The position numbers and the translations under genes are program-made. This document shows, piece after piece, positions 10,477-22,422 of a DNA stretch of 64,000 bases. The notes under the pieces were generated by a model. That model did not search any database. It saw only the letters and a list, made by a program, of their open reading frames with translations, and had not been told where the DNA came from. Source of the DNA: Chrysemys picta bellii (taxonomy: Eukaryota; Chordata; Testudines; Emydidae). The first letter of the stretch is position 1. Each line of letters starts with the position of its first letter. The stretch is from positions 10,354,998 through 10,418,997 of the forward strand of contig NC_088791.1 in NCBI RefSeq assembly GCF_011386835.1, given 5' to 3'.

Positions 10477-11946
10477 TACTTTCAGAAAGGATTGGCAGCA
10501 CCCAGAGAAGCTATTTTGTTAACATGTACAACGTGCTCTGTAATTGCATGGCTCTTGGTGATGGGATAACAAACTAGCCCCGTTAGTGCTCCACTTCAAA
10601 CGCCCCCCTGGGCTTGGAGGGAGCTCAGCTTTCCTGGGCTTTTTCTGCCCAGGGAACCTGTCTATTGTGCGGCTGAGCCGGGGGCTGCGGGTTGGTGCGA
10701 TGCATTACGTCGTCAGTGAGAGGGAGTGTGGTGACCCGTATACTAGTCCCAAGTGAGCGTCTGTCCACATTGCAAAAACCACGTCAGCGTTCGGCACAGC
10801 AGCCAAGCACGGCTCCAGGGAGCCCTGGGCTGGGATAGCTGGGGCGTGCTGCGAGCCAAGCCTGAGGGGTGCGCTGGCAGAGCTCCCTGTCAGTCTTGGC
10901 AGGCTCTGTGCTTTGGAGAAGCCCGGGAATGGGCTAGCGGGGAATGCCTGAGGCCAGGACGGAGGTGCATTGGCAGAGCTGCATGGGGAAGCTGGCACAG
11001 GCTCTGCTCTGGACATTGGAGGAATTGGATGTAGCTGATGCTCTCACTCTTCATAGGGGCTGAAATTCAGCTCACGCTAGAGAAACACGCTTGCATAGAG
11101 CGGTGACCGTTCAAGCTTCCTGGTTTGCCAGCATCTTCCCGGGAAGGCTATCAGGGAGGCCAGTTGTTCCTCGCTCCCCAGTAAGGAAAGGGAAGTAGGG
11201 AAGCAGCTCGGATGCTACTCTGTGGTAACCAGAGGCAGATGTTGCTTTTTAATGGTGAGCGTGGGACAGCCGTGTACCCGGAGCACAGACGTACCTTGGG
11301 CCTCGTCCTGCTCTCCCCAGTTTCCCCCAAACAATGCATTTGCACACACACGGGCACACCCAAAGGTACTTGCACGCCTAGGGCCAAATTCTGCCCTCAT
11401 TTACACTAGCAAACACCAATGGACTAGATTAGAAATTGGCCCATCGATGCACTTAGTGCATGTTCCCATATACGCACACAAGTGAGCTGTTCCCAAGTTC
11501 CTTTCGGCCAATCAAACCTTGCAGTGCTCAGAAATCAAACCATTTCTTCTGACCCCTTTGACCTCTTGCTCTGTTTCCCCATCACTCAAATCCAGGCAGT
11601 TTTTCCACCTCGTCAGCGACAGCAGCACTTCCACTGCCCATCTGCTTTGCTAAAGAAGCCAGTGCAGGGTCTTTTCTGCTACCTGCTTTCTAGCGCCAAT
11701 AAAGAGTTAAAGTGAATGAAACAAACACACACCAAGCCTTGCCAGCCCGGTGAAGGTACCAGTTGGGAAAAAGCCCCAGCACGGGGCCTATTCAGAGCAG
11801 GTTCTCATTCCCACCACCTTTTTAATTAATTAACTACTTCCAGACACAGCTGAAATAAACTTTATGCTGCTTCAAAATCGCCATGGGATTAGCCAGTATT
11901 AAACATTCAAGCAAGCGAGTTAGGGCTTATTATTTCCTCACTGGCA

Positions 11947-12021
11947 GGGGTGATGGGTTGTTCTTGTTTGTTCGTTTTTTTGCTTACAGACCAGTTTGCA
12001 ATCTGTAATCGCTGGGAAAAA
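11947..12021 (+). repeat. duplicated intron segment, copy 1, with a splice-acceptor-like core
   Basis: Shares GTGATGGGTTGTTCTTG, TTTTTTGCTTACAGAC and CAATCTGTAATC with 15041-15115, in the same order and spacing. The T-run followed by TTGCTTACAG looks like a 3' splice site. Confidence 0.7.
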
Positions 12022-12413
12022 ACGGACCCCTCTAAAGGGGTTGACAGTGAGGCAGTTAAACACACAATCTGGAAGGGCCAAAGCCGAACCCTCAGTCCAT
12101 CCATCCCGCAGCCAGGCGCCTGGCAGGACAGCTGTCCCAGGAGGGAAGGCAGCTCCTGGGACGCTGCCATTCAGGGTTCAGGTGATGTGTGGAAACGAGC
12201 CTGGGGCCTTTGTCTAGTCCCCGGGCCTGGACCGTGGCACGGGGTGTGGAATGGAAAATGCAACTCGGCCTGGCTCCATACAGGAACATGGGCCAGGACT
12301 AGACTAGCAGGGGTTATGCAGGTCATCAGGATTCAGGTTTATCGGTTGAGCTGCATGTAGGAGCCCAGGAATGGAATGACATGGGAGGAGGGGAGGGGGC
12401 TGCAAATCAGCAC

Positions 12414-12429
12414 GCGGGGGGGGGGGGGA
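12414..12429 (+). repeat. poly-G run
   Basis: An uninterrupted G tract of about 14 bases. It is prone to sequencing error. Confidence 0.7.
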
Positions 12430-14202
12430 CTGGCGGAGCTCTGGGACGGGGGCAGGATTGGAATAGTCACTGCGATAGGTGAGGACTGATTTGGCGAGCT
12501 GGAGTGGGGGCTGGATTGCAAACAGCGCGTGCAAAGGGGAAGGCCGGAGGAGCTCCGTCAGTGTGAACCGGAGTAGCAGGGGCTGCTGCAGGAAAGGACA
12601 TCACAGCTTATTAACTTAACGCAGGTAAATACCCCCTCCCCTTTAAACACCGCGTGGAGTGGGCAGCTGGTAGAAATGAAATGAATTTGTTAACAAAATG
12701 TACGTAGGATGAAGTGAGCTCCTGTGTGAAGGATGAAGGGAGAAAGAGCGACAAGTAAAACAAACCAAAATACACTTTTACAAGTCTAAGATTTAATCTA
12801 GCAAGATACAGGCTTTGTTCCAGGTGGTTTCTCTCACCAGTCGTTCTTCCTCCCAGCCATGGCTGACTCCCTCAGTTCGGACCTTCCACAGAAGTACAAG
12901 GTGTTGGCTTCCCTTGGCTTCTTAGGTGAAAGATCTTTGCCTAAGTAGGTTTCTCACCTATATTCCGTTCCAGAGACTTCAACGCCGCCTTGGTTGAAGG
13001 ACCCATCTTTCTCAGCTTGCAAGAGCTCTGCTATCTTCTGTCTGCCAAAGGTGGCGTCTGTCCTTGCTTATATCTTCCAAAGTTAAATGACTTTGTTTCA
13101 AGAGGCAGGATGATCTCATGCTGTTCTTCCCTTCCCGTGGGCTTCCCATCCCCCCTGTGTAAATGGGGCTTCCGTTGTTTCTAATTCCACCATGCTTAAT
13201 GTATATAGGAGACAGGTGGAGAGCTGTGACATCCCCTCCTGTCTGGGCAGACTGTACAGCCTCATATCAATGAGTATCCGTAATTCCTTACACAGTGTTA
13301 ATACAGACATTTCACGTGGCATTAATCATCGTGCGTCATTAGCTTTCAGAAAAGGCCTCACGCTAGATACTTGTACAATACAGTAATATTGTACACAATC
13401 AGCTAATTCAGTTGCTTATCGCTTCCGGTTCAACCCCCCCTGTCTTTATAGATCAGGAAACCTTTGAAATTGAGTCTTCTGAAAAGTAAAACCCAGCCCA
13501 AGCTCCTCTCTCCTGCTAGATGTACACTCCATCCTGTGTCCTCCCCCACTTGTTAGTGTGCGGTTTGCCTCCACCCCACGTTAGCTTGATGGGTCTGTTC
13601 ACTGGTTATATGTAAAGTGAGGTAAACACACATTCCTTTATTTAGGATAGACCCGTTTAACAGCTCCCCCTGACATAGCTGGTTCACACAGACTTCAGTT
13701 ATAATGCCAGCATATATTCACAACCCTTAATACCCATCATGTACGTACCTTATGCAAGAATATTAATGATCAGTGAGTTGTTAGTTTTCAAATGAATCCT
13801 CGCCAGGCATATTTTGTACAAAGATTATTTGTGTGGAGGGTGTGAATACAGGAGTGTTTACTGTCACGGTTGGCATGAGCCAAGTGCCGATGGGGTGGAG
13901 TGCCTGGGTAGGGGCGGGTTAGTAGGAGCTGGCATGGCCTGCCTCCTCGTTACAATGGTGTACATTGTTGCAGTGGGACCTCATCAGGCCATGAAATCTG
14001 GGGAGAGTTAGTGGCTTTCACAGACGCTGACTTTTTTTTCCCCTGGGAGTGCTCCACCCCCTGCTGCGTCCTGAGGCCCTGCCCTCACTCTGCCCCTTCC
14101 CCAAGCCCCCTCCCCCAGTGCCTCCTGCCAGCCAATTGATGCTCCCTGGCCACCCCTGGGCCCACCAAACAACTGATCGGCGGGCAGCCCTAGGGGCCGG
14201 AA

Positions 14203-14210
14203 CCGCTGTG
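14203..14210. repeat. target-site duplication, left copy
   Basis: CCGCTGTG, answered by CCACTGTG at 14335-14342 (7 of 8 bases). Confidence 0.65.
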
Positions 14211-14334
14211 TAGGGCGACCAGACAGCAAGTGTGAAAAATCGGAACAGGGGTTCGGGGGTAATAGGAGCCTATATAAGAGAGAGACCCAAAAATCGGAAC
14301 TGTCCCTATAAAATTGGAACATCTGGTCACCCTA
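14211..14334. mobile_element. hAT-type MITE, 124 bp, near a splice acceptor
   Basis: Starts TAGGGCGACCAGAC and ends CTGGTCACCCTA, flanked by a 7-of-8 target duplication. The sequence on both sides (14030-14210 and 14335-14425) is GC-rich and looks like an older element that this one entered; the outer ends could not be fixed. The insertion ends 128 bases upstream of the exon at 14463. Confidence 0.75.
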
Positions 14335-14462
14335 CCACTGTGGCTGGTGGGTGCTCAGCACCCCCTATTTTTTTCTGTGGGTCCTTGAGCCTCGGAGCAC
14401 CCACGGAGTCGGCCCCTATGGTGGCTTGAATGTAAAGGAAGCCATTTTTCTCTTTTCCCCAG

Positions 14463-14731
14463 GTCCCTGGCTATCGGCAGGAGCGGGTAGAGAAGGGCTT
14501 GAAGCTCTTCGCCCAACTCATCAACAACAAGGTGTTCCTGCTGTCCTTCATCCGCACTCTGGAGTCCCAGCGCAGCTTCTCCATGCGGGACCGTGGCAAC
14601 GTGGCCTCGCTCATCATGACCGTGCTGCAGAGCAAGCTGGAGTATGCCACCGATGTCCTCAAGCAGCTCCTGGCCGATCTCATTGACAAGAACTTGGAGA
14701 GCAAAAACCACCCCAAGCTGCTGCTGAGGAG
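14463..14731 (+). CDS. PLXNA4: plexin A4 exon: GAP segment 1, ending inside the catalytic arginine pair
   Basis: 269 bases, 89 codons plus two bases. The acceptor is TTTTCCCCAG and the donor GAG/GTGAGT. It encodes [19 protein letters not shown], the [20 protein letters not shown] core of the GAP fold, and [10 protein letters not shown]. The two adjacent arginines match the plexin arginine-finger pair (R1429/R1430 in plexin A numbering, R1677/R1678 in plexin B1). The first is AGG at 14727-14729; the second is cut by the intron, AG here and G at 19180. [11 protein letters not shown] is one of the stretches favouring the A4 paralogue. Confidence 0.96.
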
Positions 14732-15040
14732 GTGAGTCACCGTTCGGCTGCTGTGTGTGCACACAGCTGCCCTCTACTGGCAGCATCCTCCTCTCTTTGG
14801 TACTCTCCCCTTCCCTGAGTTTCCCTCCCAGCAGCAGCTCCCCACTCTTGGTCCTCCCCAGCCACTAAAATAATCAGTGATTAAATAGTTAATGTTGGCA
14901 CTGAGGTGTCACTATTGGGGTTTAAAGTTGATCGTCCAATCAGATGACCTGGGGCAGGAGCATTCTGGTCCCCCGAGTCATTGTTTCAGGCTGCTTGCAG
15001 ACTCAAGCAGTCCTTCCTGCTTCGCTTATACTCAGTGTCA

Positions 15041-15115
15041 GGAGTGATGGGTTGTTCTTGTGTGTTTGTTTTTTGCTTACAGACAAGTTTTCAATCTGTA
15101 ATCTCTGGAAAAAAA
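15041..15115 (+). repeat. duplicated intron segment, copy 2
   Basis: Same order of motifs as 11947-12021, including TTTTTTGCTTACAGAC. The sequence after its AG meets a TGA in that frame within about 14 codons. Confidence 0.7.
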
Positions 15116-15860
15116 TCTAGATGATCACATCTAGAAGGTTGTTTCTGAAGCCACAATAGCTAGAAACTGACTTTATTTTTTTAAATGAAAGCCTGATAAT
15201 CTAAGTACGTCATGCAGGCCATATAAATACACCACCCATGAGCCAGACGTTTGACAACCACTAGGTTAGTGTATATGCATCACTGTCCACTACTGCATGG
15301 CACCAGAACTGCTCAGCTGTGTGTCACAGTCCCTGTTCCAACATGAGCAAACGGAGAGTCTCCTTCAGCTCCAGTGATAGGGACTGCATCTCCATTCAAG
15401 CGCTGTCTTTAGGAGCACTGGGATGCAAATTCTATCCCTGCTGTGGCTGCCAAGTCCTGATTGGCACCAATGAGCAGTATAGTGGTGACTGTGAAGTCCC
15501 AGGGGGCCGTGGGTCTGTTAGGAGCTCTCAAGGAATGTTGCCCAAACTGTTGGGTATGATCCAAGCTGGAACCACTGCTCCCACAGCGTTTCTGCCTCCA
15601 CCTGAAACCAGGAAGCAGGGTAGACTGAGCAAATCAAAGCGATTGAGCTGGGGCAGAAGGTTGGGCTGGCTCCTGCTGGCCAGCTCCGGAGTTGAAGGGT
15701 CTCATTTAAAACACCAATGCATGGAAGTCCTCTCGTAATGAAGGCAGGGCAAGATCGCTCCCAGCTAGTCCCCGTCAGTAACTCTGCACAATGGGATGGG
15801 TCACCTGCCTGACCCTGCTTGATTTTCCCAGGACAAGCCAGACGTTCCGGGTCTCTCTCT

Positions 15861-15947
15861 GCTCTCAGTGAAACTGGTGTAAATCCACAATCACCCCGCT
15901 GGCCTCAGTGGAGTTACACCAGCATCAACGGAGCAGAAATTGGCCCT
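15861..15947. repeat. 80-base palindromic element, copy 3
   Basis: Contains ACTGGTGTAAATCCAC and GGAGTTACACCAGCATC in inverted relation and ends in ATTGGCCC, the family end. Confidence 0.45.
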
Positions 15948-16221
15948 CCGTAGAATTTGGCTGTGCTGTTAACAGCGGAGCGAGCGGCTCTGGCAGAGGA
16001 GCGTGCGGTGCCGTCTGCGAGGGAGGGCGCTCCGTGGCACGCAGCCCACTGAGCGGTATCAATGGAACAGAGAGCAAATGCAGCCATCTCTCAGCGTTTG
16101 AGGCTGCTGAGCAGGGAGCCAGGAGCACAAAGCGGCTCTCGCTTTTATTTTGTTTTACTCTTGTAAAGTAACTACCCGCTGTCATAATTCTAGGCGTACA
16201 GCCTTGCTGGCAAAATTCCCA

Positions 16222-16440
16222 CCAGCCATTCCTCGCGCCCCCCCGCCCCAGGCCTCTCTGGTATCTGTGCATCTCCTGCTCTCGCTTCCAGACGTCCTCT
16301 CTTCCCCCCACTCCTCCTTCCCTCTCCTCCCTTTGTCTCTGCTTCTTTTTTCTTCCCCCATTCTCCTCCTCCACTCCGGACACTCTTCCCTTTCTGCCCC
16401 CCCACCGTCTTCTCCCTCCACCTGTTCTCTCTGCCCCATC
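16222..16440 (+). repeat. pyrimidine-rich tract
   Basis: Over 200 bases dominated by C and T, including CTTCCCTCTCCTCCCTTTG. It gives long chance frames on both strands. Confidence 0.7.
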
Positions 16441-17223
16441 CTCCTCCTGACAAATTGCACGAGTCCCCTGGAACTTGCTCCTGCAAGACGGGAGCGCACT
16501 GGCAGAGGTCAGCGAGGTGCTTGTTCTCTTGAAATAGAGGTCCCCCGCTGGGCGGCGCCGGAACAGAACCCTCTGATCTTACAAGGGAACACGAAAGCCC
16601 CCGGGCGGCTTTCTGCCTTGGAATGCGAATGAGGTTGTTGCTAGGCCATGATGGGGGCCAGGCCGCTTCGTGCTTAACCCCTTCTGCCCCATGGAGCCTC
16701 TGCTGGCAAGCAGCAATCTCACTCATTTGCGGAGCCCGAATCCCTCCCTCCACGGGGGTTTCCCGTCTGGCGCTAGCTGGTAAAATCCCATTGCAGCATC
16801 TCTGTGACAGTCCTGAGGATGCTAGATCCAGAACTGGATAAAGAGGTATCAGGGTCCCCAGAGCCGGCAGGGCCAACCTGGCATTCAGTTTTCTTTATCG
16901 ATGTGGAACTGGATTTGTGACATGCTGTGAGCATGAGGCTTCAGGGCTGGGCCGTATAATGCAGAATGGGCACTGCCCCGGGGTGCAGCATCAGGCCAGG
17001 CGGTGCAGTGTGGGCACTGTGCCAGGCCACAAGCTGTGCACTGCATGACACTCGCGAAGCACCAGGCCACAGGATGCACTGTGAGCATCAGGCCATCTTT
17101 GTGCTGCAGCAGCGGGTCGTGTGAAACTCCGGGAGCAGCAGGCGTCAGGCTGTGCCATGAACACAGGTCATGTGAGCACCAGGCTGCATGACACTCCGTG
17201 ATCAAGGGCCATGTGAGCACAGC

Positions 17224-17458
17224 CAGGGGTGAAAGTAACTTAAGGAACTTACCGGTACACTGCCCCCCCCGGGGTCTGGGGGGGAGGGGAGGCTCTACTG
17301 GAAGGGGCGGGGCCTTGGGTGGAAGGGGCGGGGCCTTGGGCAGAAGGGGCGGGGCCTTGGGCAGACTCCCCCAGCCAGCCCTTCAGCGCGGCCCGGGGCG
17401 ATTTAAAGGGCCTGGGGCTCCCGGCCGCCGCCACTACCCCGGCTTACTTTCACCTCTG
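17224..17458. mobile_element. hAT-type MITE, 235 bp
   Basis: Starts CAGGGGTGAAAGTAA and ends TTACTTTCACCTCTG, inverted repeats with one mismatch over 15. The 8-base flanks AGCACAGC and GACACAGC share six bases. Inside are three tandem copies of AAGGGGCGGGGCCTTGGG. Confidence 0.8.
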
Positions 17459-18409
17459 GACACAGCAACCGACCGACAGGCTAGTGGCAATCACTGAATG
17501 AAGTGGGTGGGTGAATCAGGCTGATTCGAAAGGGGGAAATCTGCATTCACAGCCAGAGGCGGCGGGAATGGAAATACAGAAAAGGCACCTGGGAGTTCCC
17601 AAACTAGACTCTGAGGCTGACAAGGGCTTGTTATCAGCTCACCGGGCTGCATAATACAGAAGGGGCTTAATTTTAAAAGGGGCATAGTCATGTCAGACAG
17701 GGCCTGGAATTTAGGGTCTGCTTTCACCACCCCCTGACTGGGCAAGAGGTATCCTTGGGAACGGAGACATTCTAATGGGAACAGTGTTAAACCTAAAACT
17801 GGCTCTTTAGGGAAGGGGGATCTTTAATGTGTGTTTGCGCAGCATTTAGTACTGTGGGGCTCTGGTCTGAATGGAGGCTGCTCCCAGAATACAAAGACGC
17901 AGGAACGAAAATACAAACCCACGCCCCTGCAATGTTTGCCATCCAGACCCCCAGCGTCTGGCTTATGCATGAAAAGCAGGAAGCAAAACTAGCCAGAAAC
18001 CAAAGGATACTGACAAGTCTTTAAGTCGGGGCAGTGAGGAACACCAAGAGCAAAGAGGCGGCATCAAGAAAGACAAGGACATTCTGGTGGTTCAGCAAAC
18101 TTGCGTTTCCTAGCAATGGAGAGAAAGGAACCGCACAGAGACCCAGAGGAGTGTCACTGACCGTGCTGGAGTTATTCTGGGTTCATGCCGGTGTAACTGG
18201 TGTCTGGCGTGGAGGTTTTGACTCAGTCCCTGCCCAGGCAGAGTTCCCACTGAAGAGTCAGTGTGGGTTCTGCTTGAGTACGGACTGACTAGAAACAGAG
18301 TGAGAGCCGCAGGACTTGCCTCACAATTCTGAGGAGGCCTTTTATCGCCTGATAATCAGTGACAGGTGAATTTCCTCCACTGGTTTGGATCAACCTTAGG
18401 GATTTATTT

Positions 18410-18560
18410 CGCCCCCATCACCGCAGTGTCTGAGCGCTTCACAATCTTTAATGTATTTCTCCTCAAAGGCCCCAGAGGCAGGGCGGTGCTGTGAGCCCCA
18501 TTGTACAGCTGGGGAAGTGAAGCACAGAGCAGCTAAGTGACTTGCCCAAAGTCTCACAGA
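18410..18560 (-). repeat. MIR-like SINE, antisense
   Basis: AGCTAAGTGACTTGCCCAAA and CACAGAGCAG are the antisense MIR core and tail. Confidence 0.55.
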
Positions 18561-18696
18561 CTCTCCTCCTTCCTGATGGGTAATCAGAACCTTATGGCCA
18601 ACCCAGACAGTGACTTTCCTGGAGCTACACATGGGGGGCACTTGGGCCCTGGAGCCCTCCCGGTTGGACATTTCCAGGATATCCTTGTGTGTGTGG

Positions 18697-18823
18697 TTTC
18701 AGAGTAGCAGCCATGTTAGTCTGTATCAGCGAAAAGAACAGGAATCCTTGTGGCACCTTGGAGACTAACAAATTTATTTGAGCATAAGCTTTTGTGGGCT
18801 ACAGCCCACTTCATCAGATATCT
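18697..18823 (+). mobile_element. short retroposon, colinear copy
   Basis: Runs from GGTTTCAGAGTAGCAGCC through TTGTGGCACCTTGGAGACTA to GGGCTACAGCCCACTTCATC. It is the uninverted counterpart of 4006-4152. I know this sequence as very abundant in turtle genomes, but its formal class is not certain from the sequence. Confidence 0.7.
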
Positions 18824-19179
18824 CACACAGTATGCTGGCAGTTTCAGTCCAAGCCAGAAAGTGCAGGGCATGGCATGTGGTGGGAGAGAAGTTAATCCAG
18901 ACTTTTTCAAACTTCCAAATAAAGATTTGCAGTCATTTTGGTGGGTAGGAAAAAGTTCCAGTTGCTTTTGATTTAGTCCTATCTGGTTTGCTCATCCCAG
19001 TAACCAATGCTCTGCACTTTGCTTCAGTAAGGGGACAGCAAGCTGCTGCCACCCCTGGGCTGTCCTATGCATGGCCCTGACCTGCTCAGACACCTCTTAC
19101 CCTCAGCAGTAAGTTCCTTCGGTCTGATCAGCATGACTAACCATCTCCCATTCTCTTTTTCTTCCGGGGGTGATTGTAG

Positions 19180-19246
19180 GACGGAGTCTGTGGCAGAGAA
19201 GATGCTCACTAATTGGTTCACCTTCCTGCTGTACAAGTTCCTCAAG
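19180..19246 (+). CDS. PLXNA4: plexin A4 exon: short GAP exon ([22 protein letters not shown])
   Basis: A 67-base exon: the last base of the split arginine codon followed by 22 complete codons, ending in phase 0 at [29 protein letters not shown] is nearly invariant in class A plexins and follows the arginine pair in the Ras/Rap GAP fold. Being so short, it is open only in the frame joined to both neighbours. The acceptor is TGATTGTAG. Confidence 0.94.
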
Positions 19247-20840
19247 GTAAGAGGAGGTGGTCCACCTGCCCATTAGACCACATCACTCATGGATGATTTG
19301 GTGGTGAGGGTGGCCAGACTGTGCTGGGCGCTTTCCAGACACATGAGAAAGGACAGGCCCTGCTGCAAGGAGGGCCAGGCTTAAGGACAGGAGTCACGCG
19401 CTAAGGCTGTTACAATGCTGCGAGAAAGGGGCAGTAGGAAGGCGTGAGGACTGGGTGAGACCAAGAGGAGGTCAGGAGGAGGGAACGCTGCTCAGAGCAG
19501 CTGGCTGGCAGGTTTTTGTCGGCCGTGTACAAGAAATGGGTCCCTGAGGGGTGTTTCTGCCAGGACGGGGACCCAGTGAGCAGGCGAAGGAGCACGTTGC
19601 CGCAGAAAGCTCAGGCTGTGTACTATCACAGCCCGTTCAGAGTGCAGCTCTCACTCCGCCAGACCCTTATCCTCACTGGTGGGACCTTCTGAGTCCAGTG
19701 GCTGGTGACGAGAAGGCCTTACCTAACCTTATCCTGGTTTTCAAAGGCAGCAGAAGATTGTCTGTCTTGGCACTGTGCCTTAATCTGGGCCAAAGAGCAG
19801 CCACCATGGTTTGTTTGGTAACTCTCATACCAGGCTCCTCGCCAGACCTTCTTCACCCTGGGCTTAGACCCTTCCAAAGGGCAGGAGGGGAGTGTGCTGC
19901 ATTCATGATAGCCTGAGCTCTAGTCCTGAGCTCAGCACAGACAGAAAGCCGTTCCTGACATCTGGTCTAGGTGGGAGGAGTTGGCGGTTCTCAGTCTGGT
20001 TCTCTGTCCATGGCATTGGCACCCTTGCCTGCAGAATTGTCAGGAACGAGAGGGCCATGGAGTATGAATTTCAGTCTCACCCCTAACAGGGGTTCCTCCC
20101 GAGTCGAACCTTGCGTGCTCTGTGGGTGGTCAAGGCGCTCAGTGTCCAAGACACCAGCACTGAATTCACTAGGGAGGAGATGGTATTGTAGCCTTGGCTC
20201 CCATGCTGAGACTGCCAGCAGAGATGCTCATTATGATGTTGCCTTCTGAGAGGCCACCGTGCCTCGCCCGGGCCACCACCTTAGAGACAAAACCCACTTG
20301 AACTTCAGACATGGACCTGAGCTTTCCAGCACGCGTCAGATTCCTCGACCTTCCAGCCACTCCTGGGCAGGATGGGAACCGGCCAGCTGGAGGCGAAAGG
20401 CTCTAGCCCAGTGCCATTCCCCTGAGCCAGCCAGCCGCCCCCAAGGCACAACCTCTCCTAGCAGGAAGGTTTGGAAGGTCCCTGGATGGTAATTTCAGTA
20501 GCTCCTAGTACCAAATTCCCATTTTCAGATGAAAAGAGGGGCTCGAACGAGGTGACTCGTTAAAGCTCTGCTTTTATAAGATACATTTCTCCCCCCCCCT
20601 CAGCTTCTTGTCTTCCTGCCTCAGGCTAAACACCAGCCTGATAAGGGCACTAGACGGGCACATGGGAGCATATGCGGCAGGCAGATAAGCTAATTAAGCG
20701 GCAGACAGGTGTAGGAGCTGAGAAAGGGGCCACTTTGCTTCGGATTATTAACTTGTTTTCTCCAGGATTTGCACCAGAGGACAGTGATCTAGCTCATTGA
20801 TTTGAGACAGACTGCTAGAGCAGAGGGGCAGCGGTGAGGT

Positions 20841-21641
20841 GCAGGGAAGGTAGAGGGGAGGGAGGGGAAGCGGTGCAGGGAAGGTGGAGGGGAGGGAGAG
20901 GAAGTGGTGCAGGGAAAGTAGAGGGGAGGGAGGGGAAGCGGTGCAGGGAAGGTGGAGGGGAGGGAGGGGAAGCGGTGCAGGGAAGGTGGAGGGGAGGGAG
21001 GGGAAGCGGTGCAGGGAAGGTGGAGGGGAGGGAGGGGAAGCGGTGCAGGGAAGGTGGAGGGGAGGGAGGGGAAGCGGTGCAGGGAAGGTGGAGGGGAGGG
21101 AGGGGAAGCGGTGCAGGGAAGGTGCAGGGGAGGGAGGGGAAGCGGTGCAGGGAAGGTGCAGGGGAGGGAGGGGAAGCGGTGCAGGGAAGGTGGAGGGGAG
21201 GGAGGGGAAGCGGTGCAGGGAAAGTAGAGGGGAGGGAGGGGAAGCGGTGCAGGGAAGGTGGAGGGGAGGGAGGGGAAGCGGTGCAGGGAAAGTAGAGGGG
21301 AGGGAGGGGAAGCAGTGCAGGGAAAGTAGAGGGGAGGGAGGGGAAGTGGTGCAGGGAAAGTAGAGGGGAGGGAGGGGAAGCGGTGCAGGGAAAGTAGAGG
21401 GGAGGGAGGGGAAGCGGTGCAGGGAAGGTGGAGGGGAGGGAGGGGAAGCGGTGTAGGGAAGGTGGAGGGGAGGGAGGGGAAGCGGTGCAGGGAAAGTAGA
21501 GGGGAGGGAGGGGAAGCGGTGCAGGGAAAGTAGAGGGGAGGGAGGGGAAGCGGTGCAGGGAAGGTGCAGGGGAGGGAGGGGAAGCGGTGCAGGGAAGGTG
21601 CAGGGGAGGGAGGGGAAGCGGTGCAGGGAAGGTGGAGGGGG
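20841..21641 (+). repeat. 34-base G-rich minisatellite, about 23.5 copies
   Basis: The unit is GCAGGGAAGGTGGAGGGGAG followed by GGAGGGGAAGCGGT, 34 bases. Copies differ mainly at one site (AGGTGGA, AAGTAGA, AGGTGCA). The period is constant, so three units make 102 bases and frames stay open on both strands, up to 415 codons on the minus strand. GGGGAGGGAGGGG gives three close G-runs per unit, with a fourth in the neighbouring GCAGGG. Confidence 0.95.
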
Positions 21642-21870
21642 ATGAGAGAGGGGAGGAGAGGAGAGGAGAAGAGAGGAATGGGAGGGGAGCAGAGGATGTG
21701 AAGGGGAAGGGAGGAGCGTTATGAGATTGGAAGACAAAGGGGATGGATGGAAGTGCCGGGGAGAGAGGAGCAGTCGGAGGAGAGTGGGGGGATGAGTGGG
21801 GAAGGGGTGAGAGGACGGGGAATGGAATGGAAGGAGAGAAGAGGAGAGTTGTCTGGAGCAGAGAGGGTGG
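21642..21870 (+). repeat. purine-rich flank of the minisatellite
   Basis: GAGAGGGGAGGAGAGGAGAG-type sequence nearly free of pyrimidines, continuing the strand bias of the array. Confidence 0.7.
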
Positions 21871-21975
21871 GGATTAGAGTGACCCTGGGCCAAGTGCCAG
21901 CAGTGCAGTACCAAAGCCCGGCAGGAGACGGTTCCCCCTTTAGGGCTGGGCTTGTGCTGGGAAGCTGGCAGGTAG

Positions 21976-22422
<447 letters not shown>

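Larger units (their letters stand above)
9632..14462. other. intron, 4.8 kb
   Basis: Holds a TG microsatellite (9949-9971), a 35/70-base minisatellite (10164-10476), a copy of a short duplicated segment (11947-12021) and a hAT-type MITE inserted close to the downstream acceptor (14211-14334). The block 12780-13870 is moderately AT-rich, has no convincing coding frame, and may be a decayed retroelement; I cannot name it. Confidence 0.65.
14732..19179. other. intron, 4.4 kb
   Basis: Holds the second copy of the duplicated segment (15041-15115), a palindromic element (15861-15947), a pyrimidine-rich tract (16222-16440), a hAT MITE (17224-17458), a MIR-like SINE (18410-18560) and a short retroposon (18697-18823). 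Confidence 0.65.

Noticed and set aside
10108..10569. 153-codon frame with repeated cysteine- and histidine-containing units, zinc-finger-like at first glance
   Set aside because: The 35-base unit spacing does not give a C2H2 pattern, and frames are open on both strands because of the tandem repeat.
12780..13870. LTR or endogenous retrovirus
   Set aside because: No paired LTRs, primer-binding site or retroviral coding motif could be shown, so it is left as unassigned intron.
20841..21641. CRISPR-like regular array
   Set aside because: The units are contiguous with no unique spacers, and the window is vertebrate.
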